Shown here: piece by piece, positions 1-7,568 of the stretch
Position numbering within the stretch: position 1 is the stretch's first letter
Layout: each line of letters starts with the position of its first letter
NCBI GenBank assembly: GCA_029939535.1
Contig: JAOZST010000106.1
Coordinates: 1 to 12,456 of the forward strand
Direction of reading: 5' to 3'
From: NBML01 sp029939535
GTDB taxonomy: Bacteria > Desulfobacterota > Desulfobacteria > Desulfobacterales > Desulfobacteraceae
DNA length: 12,456 nt
Made by a program: the position numbers and the translations under genes
Notes under the pieces: generated by a model
The model's database searches: none
Told to the model about the DNA's origin: nothing
The model's input: the letters and a program-made list of their open reading frames with translations, nothing else

Positions 1-22
1 TTCCTGGGAAATATTTTTTAAA

Positions 23-841
23 TCAGATCTGTTTTTTTCGATTGATGCCTGCAACACCTAAAAGCCCCAGTCCGAAAAGCAGCAATGTTGCAGGTTCCGG
101 AATCTGTCCGTGGATCACGTCTCCCCCGTCCTCCATGGTATTGTGAAGGGAGAACGCACCAATGCCGCCCAGCCATGCTGCATCAAGCACAAGGACATTG
201 TGGTAGTCACTGACTCCATCCCCGGCAAAGTCAACACCCCATGCAGCCTCATCAATTGCATGGTAATAAGTTGCCACATCACCTGTGCCCTGAACACCGC
301 CACTATCGTACCTCCAGGGCCCTGAAGCAGGCACAAAAAGGCCTGGTCCTTGAGTACCAAGAACATTAAAGGCACCCGAGTAAAGATCATAGGTGGTTCC
401 TACTTCATAATAAGAACCGATTCCCGGATAATCGTTTGTACCACCTATGGTATACTCTATACCTGCATAATCAACATCCATGACATATTGATCACCGTTG
501 CCGGCAGTAACAAATATATCACCGGCCCTGGGCCATTCACCCCATGCAAAATCATACCCCCCGATAATTGCCAGCTGCCCTGTGGTATTATTGTAAAAAA
601 CAGCCTCAAGATCAAAATCCTGATCAGGTGACATGGTATCACTCCCATTATTAGCGACATGGTCTTCCACTTCATTATCTTCGTTTTCAGTATTGTACCA
701 GGGATGATCAGAACTCCTAAAACCGTCGTAAACCGTGATATTCTGCCATCCCGGATCAGAAAGGGTAATCGCAGAAGACATACTGGTTATCCCTGTCAGG
801 GCTGCAACTATTATCAGTGCTAAAAATAAGTTTTTACTCAT
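23..841 (-). CDS. PEP-CTERM sorting-domain surface/secreted protein
   Basis: The 272-residue protein has a Sec signal peptide (hydrophobic residues 5-19, likely cleavage after A24). Its C-terminus is a classical PEP-CTERM tail: PEP at about 248-250, a hydrophobic segment rich in Leu and Gly to about 266, then a basic end (RKK at 268-270). In the known pathway such tails are recognised by an exosortase in the inner membrane, and host genomes usually make EPS. The EPS operon nearby fits, although no exosortase gene is in the window. The mature region is rich in Gly, Asp, Tyr and Trp, and I recognise no enzymatic domain in it. The start is supported by GGAG 8 nt upstream. The gene lies 41 nt downstream of the 47-residue peptide gene on the same strand and probably shares its promoter. 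The sorting class is secure; the function of the mature protein is unknown. Confidence 0.9.
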   Translation of the reverse strand: MSKNLFLALIIVAALTGITSMSSAITLSDPGWQNITVYDGFRSSDHPWYNTENEDNEVEDHVANNGSDTMSPDQDFDLEAVFYNNTTGQLAIIGGYDFAWGEWPRAGDIFVTAGNGDQYVMDVDYAGIEYTIGGTNDYPGIGSYYEVGTTYDLYSGAFNVLGTQGPGLFVPASGPWRYDSGGVQGTGDVATYYHAIDEAAWGVDFAGDGVSDYHNVLVLDAAWLGGIGAFSLHNTMEDGGDVIHGQIPEPATLLLFGLGLLGVAGINRKKQI

Positions 842-882
842 TGTCTTTTCTCCGCAAAGAATTGTTTAAGTTAAAATCCGCT

Positions 883-1026
883 TCAAGGTGTTGTCCCGCT
901 TCTTAGATAAACCTTACCGGTATACGGATTTACATATCCACAGGGAACCAGTACATTTTCACCAAGTTTTCCTTTGGCCAGTACAACAAGTTCAGGTTTT
1001 TTCCATTTTTTCTTCTTGGCCGGCAT
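883..1026 (-). CDS. 47-residue Lys-rich peptide, candidate modified-peptide precursor
   Basis: This small ORF starts with ATG preceded by a strong Shine-Dalgarno (AAGGAG, 6-nt spacer) and ends in TGA. The peptide opens with a basic stretch (MPAKKKKWKKPEL), then VVLAKGKLGENVLVPCG, then a Gly/Tyr/Thr-rich tail (YVNPYTGKVYLRSGTTP). It has one cysteine (C29), one Trp (W8), three Tyr and several Ser/Thr. There is no signal peptide or membrane segment. From memory, similar tiny proteins with a K-P-x-L-x-V-L core and a V-L-x-x-C segment occur next to radical SAM genes in deltaproteobacteria; I could not check this. The neighbouring genes for radical SAM/SPASM, PqqD, S26 peptidase and HprK-like proteins suggest a substrate peptide whose first half is the leader bound by PqqD. 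That role is inference. It could instead be a small structural or regulatory protein. Confidence 0.75.
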   Translation of the reverse strand: MPAKKKKWKKPELVVLAKGKLGENVLVPCGYVNPYTGKVYLRSGTTP

Positions 1027-1126
1027 TTGTTTCTCCTTAACTGAATTTAAATATTTCTTTGTTTGAATTAATTTTTACAGTTGGAAATAATTTTAATTTA
1101 ATATTAAGATATTTTATATATATTCT

Positions 1127-1155
1127 ATAATAAATATTAGCAAAATTCATGCCAA
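1127..1155 (-). promoter_or_regulatory. Predicted sigma-70 promoter for peptide and PEP-CTERM genes
   Basis: Read on the minus strand, the -35 is TTGGCA (1155-1150, 5 of 6 to consensus), the spacer is exactly 17 bp and the -10 is TATTAT (1132-1127, 5 of 6). The start point would be near 1120, giving a leader of about 94 nt before the ATG at 1026. The surrounding 1040-1161 region is very AT-rich. I see no GC-rich hairpin ending the radical SAM transcript here, so read-through from the upstream operon is also possible. Confidence 0.6.
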
Positions 1156-1161
1156 TATTTT

Positions 1162-2208
1162 TTAAACTTTTATCCGACTGCAGACAAAATCAAGGGGTTC
1201 ATCAAGCTTTGATGTTTCAACCCAGGACAATGCAGGGCACCAGCGGCAGCTTCTCCGTTGATAACATTTGCCGCAGCTGTACTCAAAATCCCTGCGAGAT
1301 GATTTCAGTCCCAGTATTCCGGGAACTTCTTTTCCCCAGTAATCTTCCAGGTTGCCCTGCTTTAAATCATATTGCAGTTGCTGTGATCTCATGGTCGTGC
1401 ACACATGCGCCATGCCGTCACTGCTGACCCAGCAGGAATTGATCCCGGCATTGCATAAAAAAAGATTGCCCCCGAACCTATTGATATGGGAAGGGGAGCA
1501 CTCCTCTGGTAAAGCCCCGGCACCTAGGGTGTTTAGCCCTTTACCAGGCAGTCTTTCCCTGTGGATTTCTCTGGATTTTTCATGGTTTTTGTCAATACGT
1601 GAAATCAAAGTGGATTCCACCTCCAAAACTCCTTTGCCATTGTCCAGAACCAGGTCCTGCATTTTTTTTAACTGACCATTCAAAGACTTTGAATCTAAAG
1701 TTTTGAACAGGATGTCAAGGCCACTTTCAAGGCAGAGTCCAAGCCCTTTATTGAATGCTGCATAGGCTTTTGGGGTCCGGGTTACATCTTCATAGATCTT
1801 CCTGTCTGCACCATAAATGGAAACCTCAAGACTTCTGGGAGGGTACATCTTAAACACCTCCACATGTTTTTCAGTAATCAATGTGGCATTGGTAAGAACG
1901 GAAACCAATAACCCCTTTTTTTTCAAAAGAAGGTAAATATCGATGAAATCTTCCCGAAGCAGGGGTTCTCCGCCTGTGAGTATAACCCAGAGAGTCCCCA
2001 GCTTTACCGCATCGTCAGAGATATGGTCAATCTCTTCAAAGGACAATTCCCCGGCCCTGGCCCCATCATCTGACTCGGCAAGATTGATATAACAATGTCT
2101 GCAGTTCAGGTTGCACCTTGCTGTCAATTCCAGTCCAATGACAAGGGGGACTCTTCTGGACCCTGAAATCTTCGAAAACAGGCTGAAATCACATAGTTTT
2201 ATTGTCAT
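1162..2208 (-). CDS. Radical SAM/SPASM peptide-modifying enzyme
   Basis: The 348-residue protein carries the radical SAM cluster motif CxxxCxxC at C32, C36 and C39 (RCNLNCRHCY), which binds the SAM-cleaving 4Fe-4S cluster. The SAM-contact motif TGGEP follows at 78-82. The C-terminal part is a SPASM/twitch-type domain with auxiliary-cluster cysteines at about 252, 259, 270, 312, 315, 321, 324 and 343, including CGKCYQRRSCRWCP. This layout is that of PqqE, AlbA and anaerobic sulfatase maturases, which make radical cross-links or oxidations on peptide or protein substrates. The gene overlaps the peptidase gene by ATGA, so translation is coupled. A PqqD-like gene two genes upstream supports a peptide substrate, most simply the 47-residue product encoded just downstream. 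The bond formed cannot be read from sequence. Family assignment is very secure; the substrate is inferred. Confidence 0.93.
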   Translation of the reverse strand: MTIKLCDFSLFSKISGSRRVPLVIGLELTARCNLNCRHCYINLAESDDGARAGELSFEEIDHISDDAVKLGTLWVILTGGEPLLREDFIDIYLLLKKKGLLVSVLTNATLITEKHVEVFKMYPPRSLEVSIYGADRKIYEDVTRTPKAYAAFNKGLGLCLESGLDILFKTLDSKSLNGQLKKMQDLVLDNGKGVLEVESTLISRIDKNHEKSREIHRERLPGKGLNTLGAGALPEECSPSHINRFGGNLFLCNAGINSCWVSSDGMAHVCTTMRSQQLQYDLKQGNLEDYWGKEVPGILGLKSSRRDFEYSCGKCYQRRSCRWCPALSWVETSKLDEPLDFVCSRIKV

Positions 2209-2741
2209 ATCACCCTGTTTATATCAGCCTGCCGCATTAATCTATTTATGAGCCGGCAGCAGGGAGTTAATAATTTATATCTGCTGAAAAAAGCAATTAT
2301 TTTTTTAAAATTACTTAAAAACTGAAAAAATCTTCGAATGAATAGGGTCAAAACAAGTAAATCTTTTCCCATAATTATTACTTCTTTTACATATCCATGT
2401 AGGTTATTTTTTCCACAATATCCATCGCAGGAATAAACATTATCCCCTTTTAACAGGTATTGTCGATCTTGTTTTTTTATCACCCTGTGGATAATAAGGT
2501 GCCCATCTTCCGGACTTATAAAAGCAACCACATCTCCTATTTCAGGATTTATATCTTTAATGAAGGGTTCAATGATCAAAGAATCTCCGTCACAGATAAA
2601 CGGCGACATACTCGTGCCTTTGGCAGTAAATTTGAAGGGGATTCCTTTTTCGCAAATTTTGGTAAGGAAACTGCCGATTTCATTACTTGAAAGAAATAAA
2701 TTGTTTGATTCAAGCTTCAACAAGAATCCCTTTACCGGCAA
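2205..2741 (-). CDS. S24/S26 (type I signal peptidase-like) protein
   Basis: The product has up to 178 residues. The peptidase core contains AKGTSMSPFI with the probable nucleophile S44, a GD-V-V-F strand (69-74), H85-R86 in LIIHRVI, and LLKGDN with K98 and D100. These are the hallmark boxes of S26 signal peptidases. Both a Lys and a His general-base candidate are present, so the catalytic type is uncertain. There is no N-terminal membrane anchor. Instead the C-terminal 55 residues hold hydrophobic/basic stretches (about 127-155) that could associate with membrane. The listed ATG lies 32 nt inside the PqqD gene with no good ribosome site. A TTG at 2720, 6 nt after AAGGGA, is a credible alternative giving 171 residues. 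In this cassette it may cleave or release the modified peptide (inference), though general signal peptidase activity is possible. Confidence 0.82.
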   Translation of the reverse strand: MPVKGFLLKLESNNLFLSSNEIGSFLTKICEKGIPFKFTAKGTSMSPFICDGDSLIIEPFIKDINPEIGDVVAFISPEDGHLIIHRVIKKQDRQYLLKGDNVYSCDGYCGKNNLHGYVKEVIIMGKDLLVLTLFIRRFFQFLSNFKKIIAFFSRYKLLTPCCRLINRLMRQADINRVI

Positions 2742-2994
2742 GTTCAGAAATCAAATCCAGGACCTGGGATGATATTTCCCCGCCTGATTCATCATATTCC
2801 TCCATCAACAGGCTTATAATCTCTTGACAAGATTTTTTACCGTCTATCAACTGCCATAATCTTTTTCCTGTGCTGTTAAAGGTATACAGGTCATCATCCA
2901 TGCTTCCAATACCACTGATAATGGGAACAATGACGATTTCACCCTCTATTTCCCTTGCAACGACATTCTCAGATACTTTATATATTTTGTTCAT
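2710..2994 (-). CDS. PqqD-like peptide chaperone
   Basis: The 94-residue protein has the PqqD fold pattern: an N-terminal beta region (VVAREIEGEIVIVPI), then LYTFNSTGKRLWQLIDG at about 37-53, then helices ending in LISELAGKGILVEA. Known PqqD-family proteins or domains bind the leader peptide of ribosomally made precursors and present it to a radical SAM enzyme. It lies 45 nt after the HprK-like gene and overlaps the start of the peptidase gene. The start is supported by AAGG about 7 nt upstream of the ATG. Its size is typical of stand-alone PqqD proteins. The adjacent radical SAM/SPASM gene makes peptide modification the natural reading, with the 47-residue peptide as the best candidate ligand. 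The family is well supported; the ligand is inferred. Confidence 0.9.
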   Translation of the reverse strand: MNKIYKVSENVVAREIEGEIVIVPIISGIGSMDDDLYTFNSTGKRLWQLIDGKKSCQEIISLLMEEYDESGGEISSQVLDLISELAGKGILVEA

Positions 2995-3039
2995 GATTAT
3001 ACCTTTTTAATTTAACATCAATTTGCTATCAAACCCATA

Positions 3040-3921
3040 TTAATCGGGAATCATTTCAATGATATTCCCGGAAAGATCAAACAACAACCGATAACAATCA
3101 ACAGACCTCACCAGTTTTTCAACATTCCTCAATAAAAACTGCCATTCTGAAGCAGGGATAAAAGGCCTGACAAGGGACTGGAGAATATTACTGATTTTTT
3201 CACTATTTTTTTCCATGGAAAAAATTTTATTTTCCCCGGCCTGTTCAACAAAGAAAATAGATTCCAGTGGATGCCTGCCCCTGGAAATTACCGAATTTGT
3301 TCCATGGAGCCATGACCCGTGCATCACCGCCCTGTCATCTTCTATGGTAACAATCATCCGGTCATCTCCGGCAATCTGGAAATCATTCTGCCTGAGCATT
3401 CCGGTCAGGGTGGTTTTTCCCGAACCAGAAGGCCCGGCAAGAAGTTTACCTTTCCGGTTTTGAACAAACCCGTTGGAATGAATTACAAACCCTGCCCTGT
3501 CAGCCAGAAGCCTTGACATCAATATCTGGTCACATCCAAACAGGGTTAAGGATATGTAATTCCCCCTTTGGTAATCCTTCCGGCTCAAAAAATCAGAATA
3601 CACTTTACAGTGGGTAAACTGATTGTCAAACTCAAAATAAACAATATCTTTCCGGGAAAGGGGCAGCCCCGGGTTTTTCTTATAGACCCAGACGTCATTT
3701 AACCTGAAAATTGTCCACATGGGCCGTGAAAAAAGAGCATTCCCATCATCAAGGGATGACAGCCTGTCGGGAATAGAAAAAAAATGTTCAATCAGTATAT
3801 GATCAGCACCTGGTGTTTTTGTTTCAAAAATGGACAGATCCGGGTGAAAAGTTGCATCTGATATGGGATATTCAGACCTGACTTCAAAAGTCATTCCTGC
3901 GGCTTCAAAGATCCTAGTCAT
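3040..3921 (-). CDS. HprK-related P-loop kinase-like protein
   Basis: The C-terminal half has a Walker A motif GPSGSGKTTL (186-195 counted from the upstream ATG at 3990) preceded by LLADRAGFVIHSNGFV. A GDDR acidic motif (208-211) follows, then GSWLHGT and a segment ending IFFVEQAGEN. This arrangement matches HPr kinase-like proteins found with PqqD homologues, not true HPr kinases; I do not see their conserved signature region. The N-terminal 150 residues resemble the beta-rich front half of such proteins. I place the start at 3921, where ATGACTAG overlaps the kinase stop by 8 nt. The ATG at 3990 would overlap the kinase's Tyr-rich tail by 77 nt. By family it may phosphorylate a small molecule or a peptide residue. 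From memory it resembles ScmC-type or HprK-related kinase A proteins (unverified). The substrate is unknown. Confidence 0.85.
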   Translation of the reverse strand: MTRIFEAAGMTFEVRSEYPISDATFHPDLSIFETKTPGADHILIEHFFSIPDRLSSLDDGNALFSRPMWTIFRLNDVWVYKKNPGLPLSRKDIVYFEFDNQFTHCKVYSDFLSRKDYQRGNYISLTLFGCDQILMSRLLADRAGFVIHSNGFVQNRKGKLLAGPSGSGKTTLTGMLRQNDFQIAGDDRMIVTIEDDRAVMHGSWLHGTNSVISRGRHPLESIFFVEQAGENKIFSMEKNSEKISNILQSLVRPFIPASEWQFLLRNVEKLVRSVDCYRLLFDLSGNIIEMIPD

Positions 3922-5143
3922 CCTCTTTTTTTCCATAATAGGAAGTATAGTATTTTCGATAATATTTATAATACCGCTCTTTTTTAACATCCACCCTGTT
4001 TAAAATCAGTCCGAGAATTTTTGTTGTGCCTGCTTCAAGCTGACTGATGGCATCTTTTATATATTTTTTATTGACCTTGCTGGATTTGACAACCACCAGG
4101 ATTCCATCTGTATTCGGAGCAATGACAATGGCATCGCTTGCCGGCAGAACCGGAGGGGTATCAACAATCACAAAATCAAAGGAACTGCTCAGATAGTCCA
4201 GAACAAACACCATTCTTGCGGAACCTATCAGTTCCGAAGGGTTTGGAGGAATCTGGCCCGAGGGTATAATATAAAGATTTTCTATCTCTGTGGGAGAAAT
4301 AAGGGCTTCAATGGTTTTCTTTAAAAAAGGTGACTGGTTTTCATCATCCTGGAATTCATCAAACAATTTGTTGAAATTCACATTATGTTCAAGGATGGTT
4401 TCAAGCTGGCTGCCGGGCAGACTGGTAAATGTGAAGGATCCGTCATACATGGAAGCCGCGGTCTTAAATGCCTCCACAAGATGAAGAGACAGATGTTTTT
4501 TCAATTCAACCTTGGAAATAACCCCCATGGTTGTCAGGATGGTCCCCAATTTCTGTACTGACTTTTTCTGATGTCCCAAGGCTACCTGTGCCTGTTCCCT
4601 GGTCAGCAGCTTATTCTTGACCAGGGTGGAGGCCAGTTTTTTTTCATCAGGCCTGTTTTTCCAGAAAATATCGGTTATGTTTCCATTGAAAAAGCTGATT
4701 TCCACTTCATTGAATTCATTGGAAACCTGTAAAATTCCCGTCCTTTTCTGGAGCTTGTTCAGTTTGATCAAATCATTTAAACGAAAATCTGCAAGGGAAC
4801 CTTTGGAAATCAGAGAGCCCAGGTGTTTGGAAATTAATTCTGTTAATCCAGGGGATTTTTCCAGACCAAAACGATGGGACAACCCAGGTTTTCTCAGGTC
4901 ACAGTCCACCATCAACACCCTTTGTCCGGACTGGGCCATGGTAAAGGCAAGATTGGCAACTGTATTGGTTTTTCCCTCCTGCTCCGTTGCGCTGGTCACA
5001 CAGATGGATTTCAAATCCTTGTCCATGGAAGTGAACTGGAGATTGGTCTGCATGGTTCGATAGGATTCTGCATACCCGGATTTTGTCGAAAAATTGCTTA
5101 GAAGAGAATTTTTTTCTCTCTTTTTTTTAAATAATGTTACCAT
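3914..5143 (-). CDS. BY-type polysaccharide tyrosine autokinase with DUF4388/PATAN-like insertion
   Basis: This 409-residue cytoplasmic BY-kinase (CpsD/CapB/Wzc kinase-domain type) partners the Wzz protein and controls EPS polymerisation by tyrosine phosphorylation. It has Walker A ATEQEGKTNT (52-61), Walker A' VLMVDCDLR (76-84), Walker B FVIVDTPP (324-331), IPPNPSELIGSARM (298-311) and a C-terminal cluster of eight tyrosines in pairs (391-403). A canonical kinase is about 230-250 residues. Here roughly 105-275 is extra, inserted after GLTEL. It contains LQKRTGILQVS...ISFFNGNITDIFW and then a helical part ending SMYDGSFTF, a pattern I associate with DUF4388/PATAN-like domains. GGAGG 7 nt before the ATG overlaps the Wzz stop, so the two are translated together. 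Kinase assignment is very strong; the insertion's name is from memory. Confidence 0.93.
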   Translation of the reverse strand: MVTLFKKKREKNSLLSNFSTKSGYAESYRTMQTNLQFTSMDKDLKSICVTSATEQEGKTNTVANLAFTMAQSGQRVLMVDCDLRKPGLSHRFGLEKSPGLTELISKHLGSLISKGSLADFRLNDLIKLNKLQKRTGILQVSNEFNEVEISFFNGNITDIFWKNRPDEKKLASTLVKNKLLTREQAQVALGHQKKSVQKLGTILTTMGVISKVELKKHLSLHLVEAFKTAASMYDGSFTFTSLPGSQLETILEHNVNFNKLFDEFQDDENQSPFLKKTIEALISPTEIENLYIIPSGQIPPNPSELIGSARMVFVLDYLSSSFDFVIVDTPPVLPASDAIVIAPNTDGILVVVKSSKVNKKYIKDAISQLEAGTTKILGLILNRVDVKKERYYKYYRKYYTSYYGKKEDD

Positions 5144-5146
5144 TTA

Positions 5147-6679
5147 CTATCCTCCATATGAAGCTGTTGAAATCTCTGCATCCGGCACAATGGCCAGAAC
5201 CGGATATCCAAAGGACTTTTCAGCTTCCTCTTCGTTTCCGATGGTCTGGTCAAGGTATTCCAGGAAAAAGGCCAGGCCTGTACCGCCGAAAATTCCCAGG
5301 ATAATACTCAGCAGGAGATTTCTTTTCTTGTTGGGCTTAACCGGTTCTTCCGGTGTGTCCGCGGTTTCCACTATGGTCAGATTGGATGCTTCACTGGACT
5401 GCAGAATATTGGATTCCTTTATCTGGGACAGCAAAATATCATAGATCTGCTGACTGGTATTCACATTTCTCTGGTAAATATTGTAATTCAGTTCTTTTTC
5501 GCTGGTTTTCATGGCTTCATTTTCAAATTTATCAATCTGTTTTTTCACTTCCTTTTCCTGGCTGGCCAGGCTGTTTCTTTCTCTTTTCAGGCTGCTTAAT
5601 TTTTTTCCCAGCTCGATTTTCAGCTTGGCTCCTGTATTCTTGATTTTGGAATTGATCTCAATAAGTTTGGGGTGCTTGGATTTGTATACCTCGGTCAGAT
5701 GGCCTTTCTCTATTTCAAGGGACATAAGCATGGAATAAAGTTCCTTGATAATCGGATCATCCACCATGGACCTTATCTGCATGATATTTTTATTCTTACC
5801 AAGGGCTGCGGAAAGTTCTTCCAGCCTTATGTCCAGTTCCAGTTTTTTATTTCTTGTTTCAAGATATCGATTATTAAAATTTGCAATCTTCTGGTTGATA
5901 ACATTCTGCCGTCCTTCCATGGAAAACATCTTTTCATCCTGCTTGTAAACTATGAATTCTTTTTCAGCATCCTCCAGTCGTTTTTTCACACTGTAGAGCT
6001 CGTTTGTCATCCAGGACAGCTTGTCGGTAGAAGATTTAAGTTTGGTGGACAGATCAAATTCTATGTATTTCTCTGCCACGGCATTGGCAATCTTCCGGGT
6101 TCGCAGCGGATCTGTATCCAGCACCGAGATTTCCATTATCCGTGTTTCCTCAATGGGGGTTACCGTGACCCTTGAGGCTATCTGTAAATACTTTTTTTCT
6201 TCCGGATCAATGGATGTCTCCTGTTCTCCCCTGGTATCGGCTGGAAAAAATTGTGCAACATAATCTTTTATGGTTTTTTTAATCAGTTTGATATTATTTT
6301 TTACCCTTGCAGCATATCTTTTCAAAGGGTTAATGGATTCAAGAGCTTCTCCTTCTGCATCAGATGTCATATCAATTTCCCTGGCCACAAGCTTTAGAAC
6401 AGGCTTTGACGTGATCAGCTTGAAATGGGTATTAAAATTTTTTTCTTCTGCATAAAAACTTTCAAAGGCAAAGGCCTGACCTGAAATGGGGGACACCTTG
6501 CTATCCGCACCAATAACAAGTTTAGCCGAGGCCTGGTAAATTGGTTTTGTGGTATAGGTAAACACTGCCGTCACAATTACGGTAACAAAAAAGAAGGTCA
6601 AAACAATGCCTTTTCTGTTTAACACAACATTCAGGTAGTCGGATAAATGGATTTCTTCTTGCACAGGGGGGGTCGTCAT
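5147..6679 (-). CDS. Wzz/GNVR-type EPS chain-length co-polymerase
   Basis: The 510-residue inner-membrane protein starts with a short cytoplasmic Wzz motif (IHLSDYLNVVLNRK), then membrane segment 1 (about 25-42) and the post-membrane sequence PIYQASAKLVIG. A long periplasmic region follows, predicted largely coiled coil (about 205-430). The GNVR-like segment (YNIYQRNVNTSQQIYDILL) precedes membrane segment 2 (about 454-473), and a cytoplasmic tail contains GYPVLAIVP. This is the polysaccharide co-polymerase organisation in which Wzz and the BY-kinase are separate polypeptides, with the kinase encoded next (3-nt gap). It probably sets EPS chain length and links synthesis to the OPX protein. AAGGAG lies 5 nt before the ATG. 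The fold, the pair of membrane spans and the operon position all agree. Confidence 0.93.
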   Translation of the reverse strand: MTTPPVQEEIHLSDYLNVVLNRKGIVLTFFFVTVIVTAVFTYTTKPIYQASAKLVIGADSKVSPISGQAFAFESFYAEEKNFNTHFKLITSKPVLKLVAREIDMTSDAEGEALESINPLKRYAARVKNNIKLIKKTIKDYVAQFFPADTRGEQETSIDPEEKKYLQIASRVTVTPIEETRIMEISVLDTDPLRTRKIANAVAEKYIEFDLSTKLKSSTDKLSWMTNELYSVKKRLEDAEKEFIVYKQDEKMFSMEGRQNVINQKIANFNNRYLETRNKKLELDIRLEELSAALGKNKNIMQIRSMVDDPIIKELYSMLMSLEIEKGHLTEVYKSKHPKLIEINSKIKNTGAKLKIELGKKLSSLKRERNSLASQEKEVKKQIDKFENEAMKTSEKELNYNIYQRNVNTSQQIYDILLSQIKESNILQSSEASNLTIVETADTPEEPVKPNKKRNLLLSIILGIFGGTGLAFFLEYLDQTIGNEEEAEKSFGYPVLAIVPDAEISTASYGG

Positions 6680-6688
6680 TTCTTCTCC

Positions 6689-7567
6689 TTAGAGCCAAGT
6701 TTCAGGGATGTGGATTCGATCACCGGGTTTTACAGGAACATCTGAGATCTTGCCGGCAGTCACCTTTGCAAGATCAACCTTTATTATCTGCTGCTTTCCG
6801 TTTTTTGTGCGGATAATTTTTGTCCGTGAAATGGCTGCATACTTGTCAAAACCTCCGGCCATAATGCAGGCTGCCATGGCTGTCATACCTGGCTGAAAAT
6901 CATACACCCCGGGTTTTTTAACTTCCCCCTCCACATAAACTTTTGATACTGACTGGTCAAGTTTGCCGGCGTGGGGAATATAAATAATATCCCCTGGTAT
7001 CAATGCAATATTGTGGGACATATCCCCTCTGTCCAAAAGTCCGGTCAGATCAACTTTCAAGGTCTTACGGTTCTTGACAGCCTCAGCTACACTCTCCCGG
7101 GTCAGGGCAATATCATGATTTTCACGAAGTACATAGGCAATACTGCCCCTTTCAGTCAGCACCCCTTCTGCCCTTGCAATGAGTTCCAGGAAATTGGTTT
7201 TTGATGTCATTTCATATTTTCCCGGTTTTTTCACTGCACCGGAAATAAAAAAGCTGATGCTGTGGTACCCTTTTATCTGTATATTCACCTGGGGTGATAC
7301 GAAAAAATCCTTTTCCAGGGGGACCTGAATTTTTTTCTCAAGCTCGCTTACTGTCAGACCCAGGGCCTTTACAGAACCAATAAAAGGCACATTGATCTTT
7401 CCCTGGTCAGATATGGTCAATTCCACCTTTTCCTGTTCCACACCCCCGGCATGGATGGAAAGACTTAAAATATCACTGGAGCCCAAATAATAGACACTGC
7501 TCTGGCAAACCCCCTGGCCTGCCAGAACCAGTATTCCAAATACAATCAACACTAAGGATTTTTTCAT
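6689..7567 (-). CDS. Polysaccharide export (OPX/Wza-like) protein, short form
   Basis: The 292-residue protein has a cleavable signal peptide (MKKSLVLIVFGILVLAGQGVC), a Poly_export domain (about 25-100, from YYLGSSDILSLSI) and two SLBB-type repeats. The repeats open with FFISGAVKKPGKYEM (about 107) and VYVEGEVKKPGVYDF (about 213). It ends at IHIPETWL right after the second SLBB and so lacks the C-terminal helix that lets Wza cross the outer membrane. The Cys near the cleavage site is preceded by Q-G-V and does not make a good lipobox. I chose the ATG at 7567 because the beta-barrel gene's TAA ends one base before it and AGG is well placed. The upstream ATG at 7588 would add seven unlikely residues before the signal peptide. 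It probably forms the periplasmic export collar, working with the barrel encoded just upstream. Confidence 0.92.
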   Translation of the reverse strand: MKKSLVLIVFGILVLAGQGVCQSSVYYLGSSDILSLSIHAGGVEQEKVELTISDQGKINVPFIGSVKALGLTVSELEKKIQVPLEKDFFVSPQVNIQIKGYHSISFFISGAVKKPGKYEMTSKTNFLELIARAEGVLTERGSIAYVLRENHDIALTRESVAEAVKNRKTLKVDLTGLLDRGDMSHNIALIPGDIIYIPHAGKLDQSVSKVYVEGEVKKPGVYDFQPGMTAMAACIMAGGFDKYAAISRTKIIRTKNGKQQIIKVDLAKVTAGKISDVPVKPGDRIHIPETWL

Positions 7568-7568
7568 C

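Noticed and set aside
110..631. Long plus-strand open frames opposite the PEP-CTERM gene and similar frames across the window
   Set aside because: They lie antisense to well-supported genes, have no recognisable domains and have low-complexity or arbitrary composition.
1027..1161. Search for a terminator or RNA gene between the radical SAM and peptide genes
   Set aside because: The region is almost all A/T with no GC-rich stem followed by T-run; only the promoter is supported.
3922..3990. Upstream ATG at 3990 for the HprK-like gene
   Set aside because: It would overlap the kinase's Tyr-rich coding tail by 77 nt; the ATG at 3921 gives a usual short stop/start overlap. Not excluded.
7505..7510. 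Possible lipobox cysteine in the OPX signal peptide
   Set aside because: The residues before the Cys are Q-G-V, which do not fit the lipobox pattern; ordinary signal peptidase cleavage is more likely.
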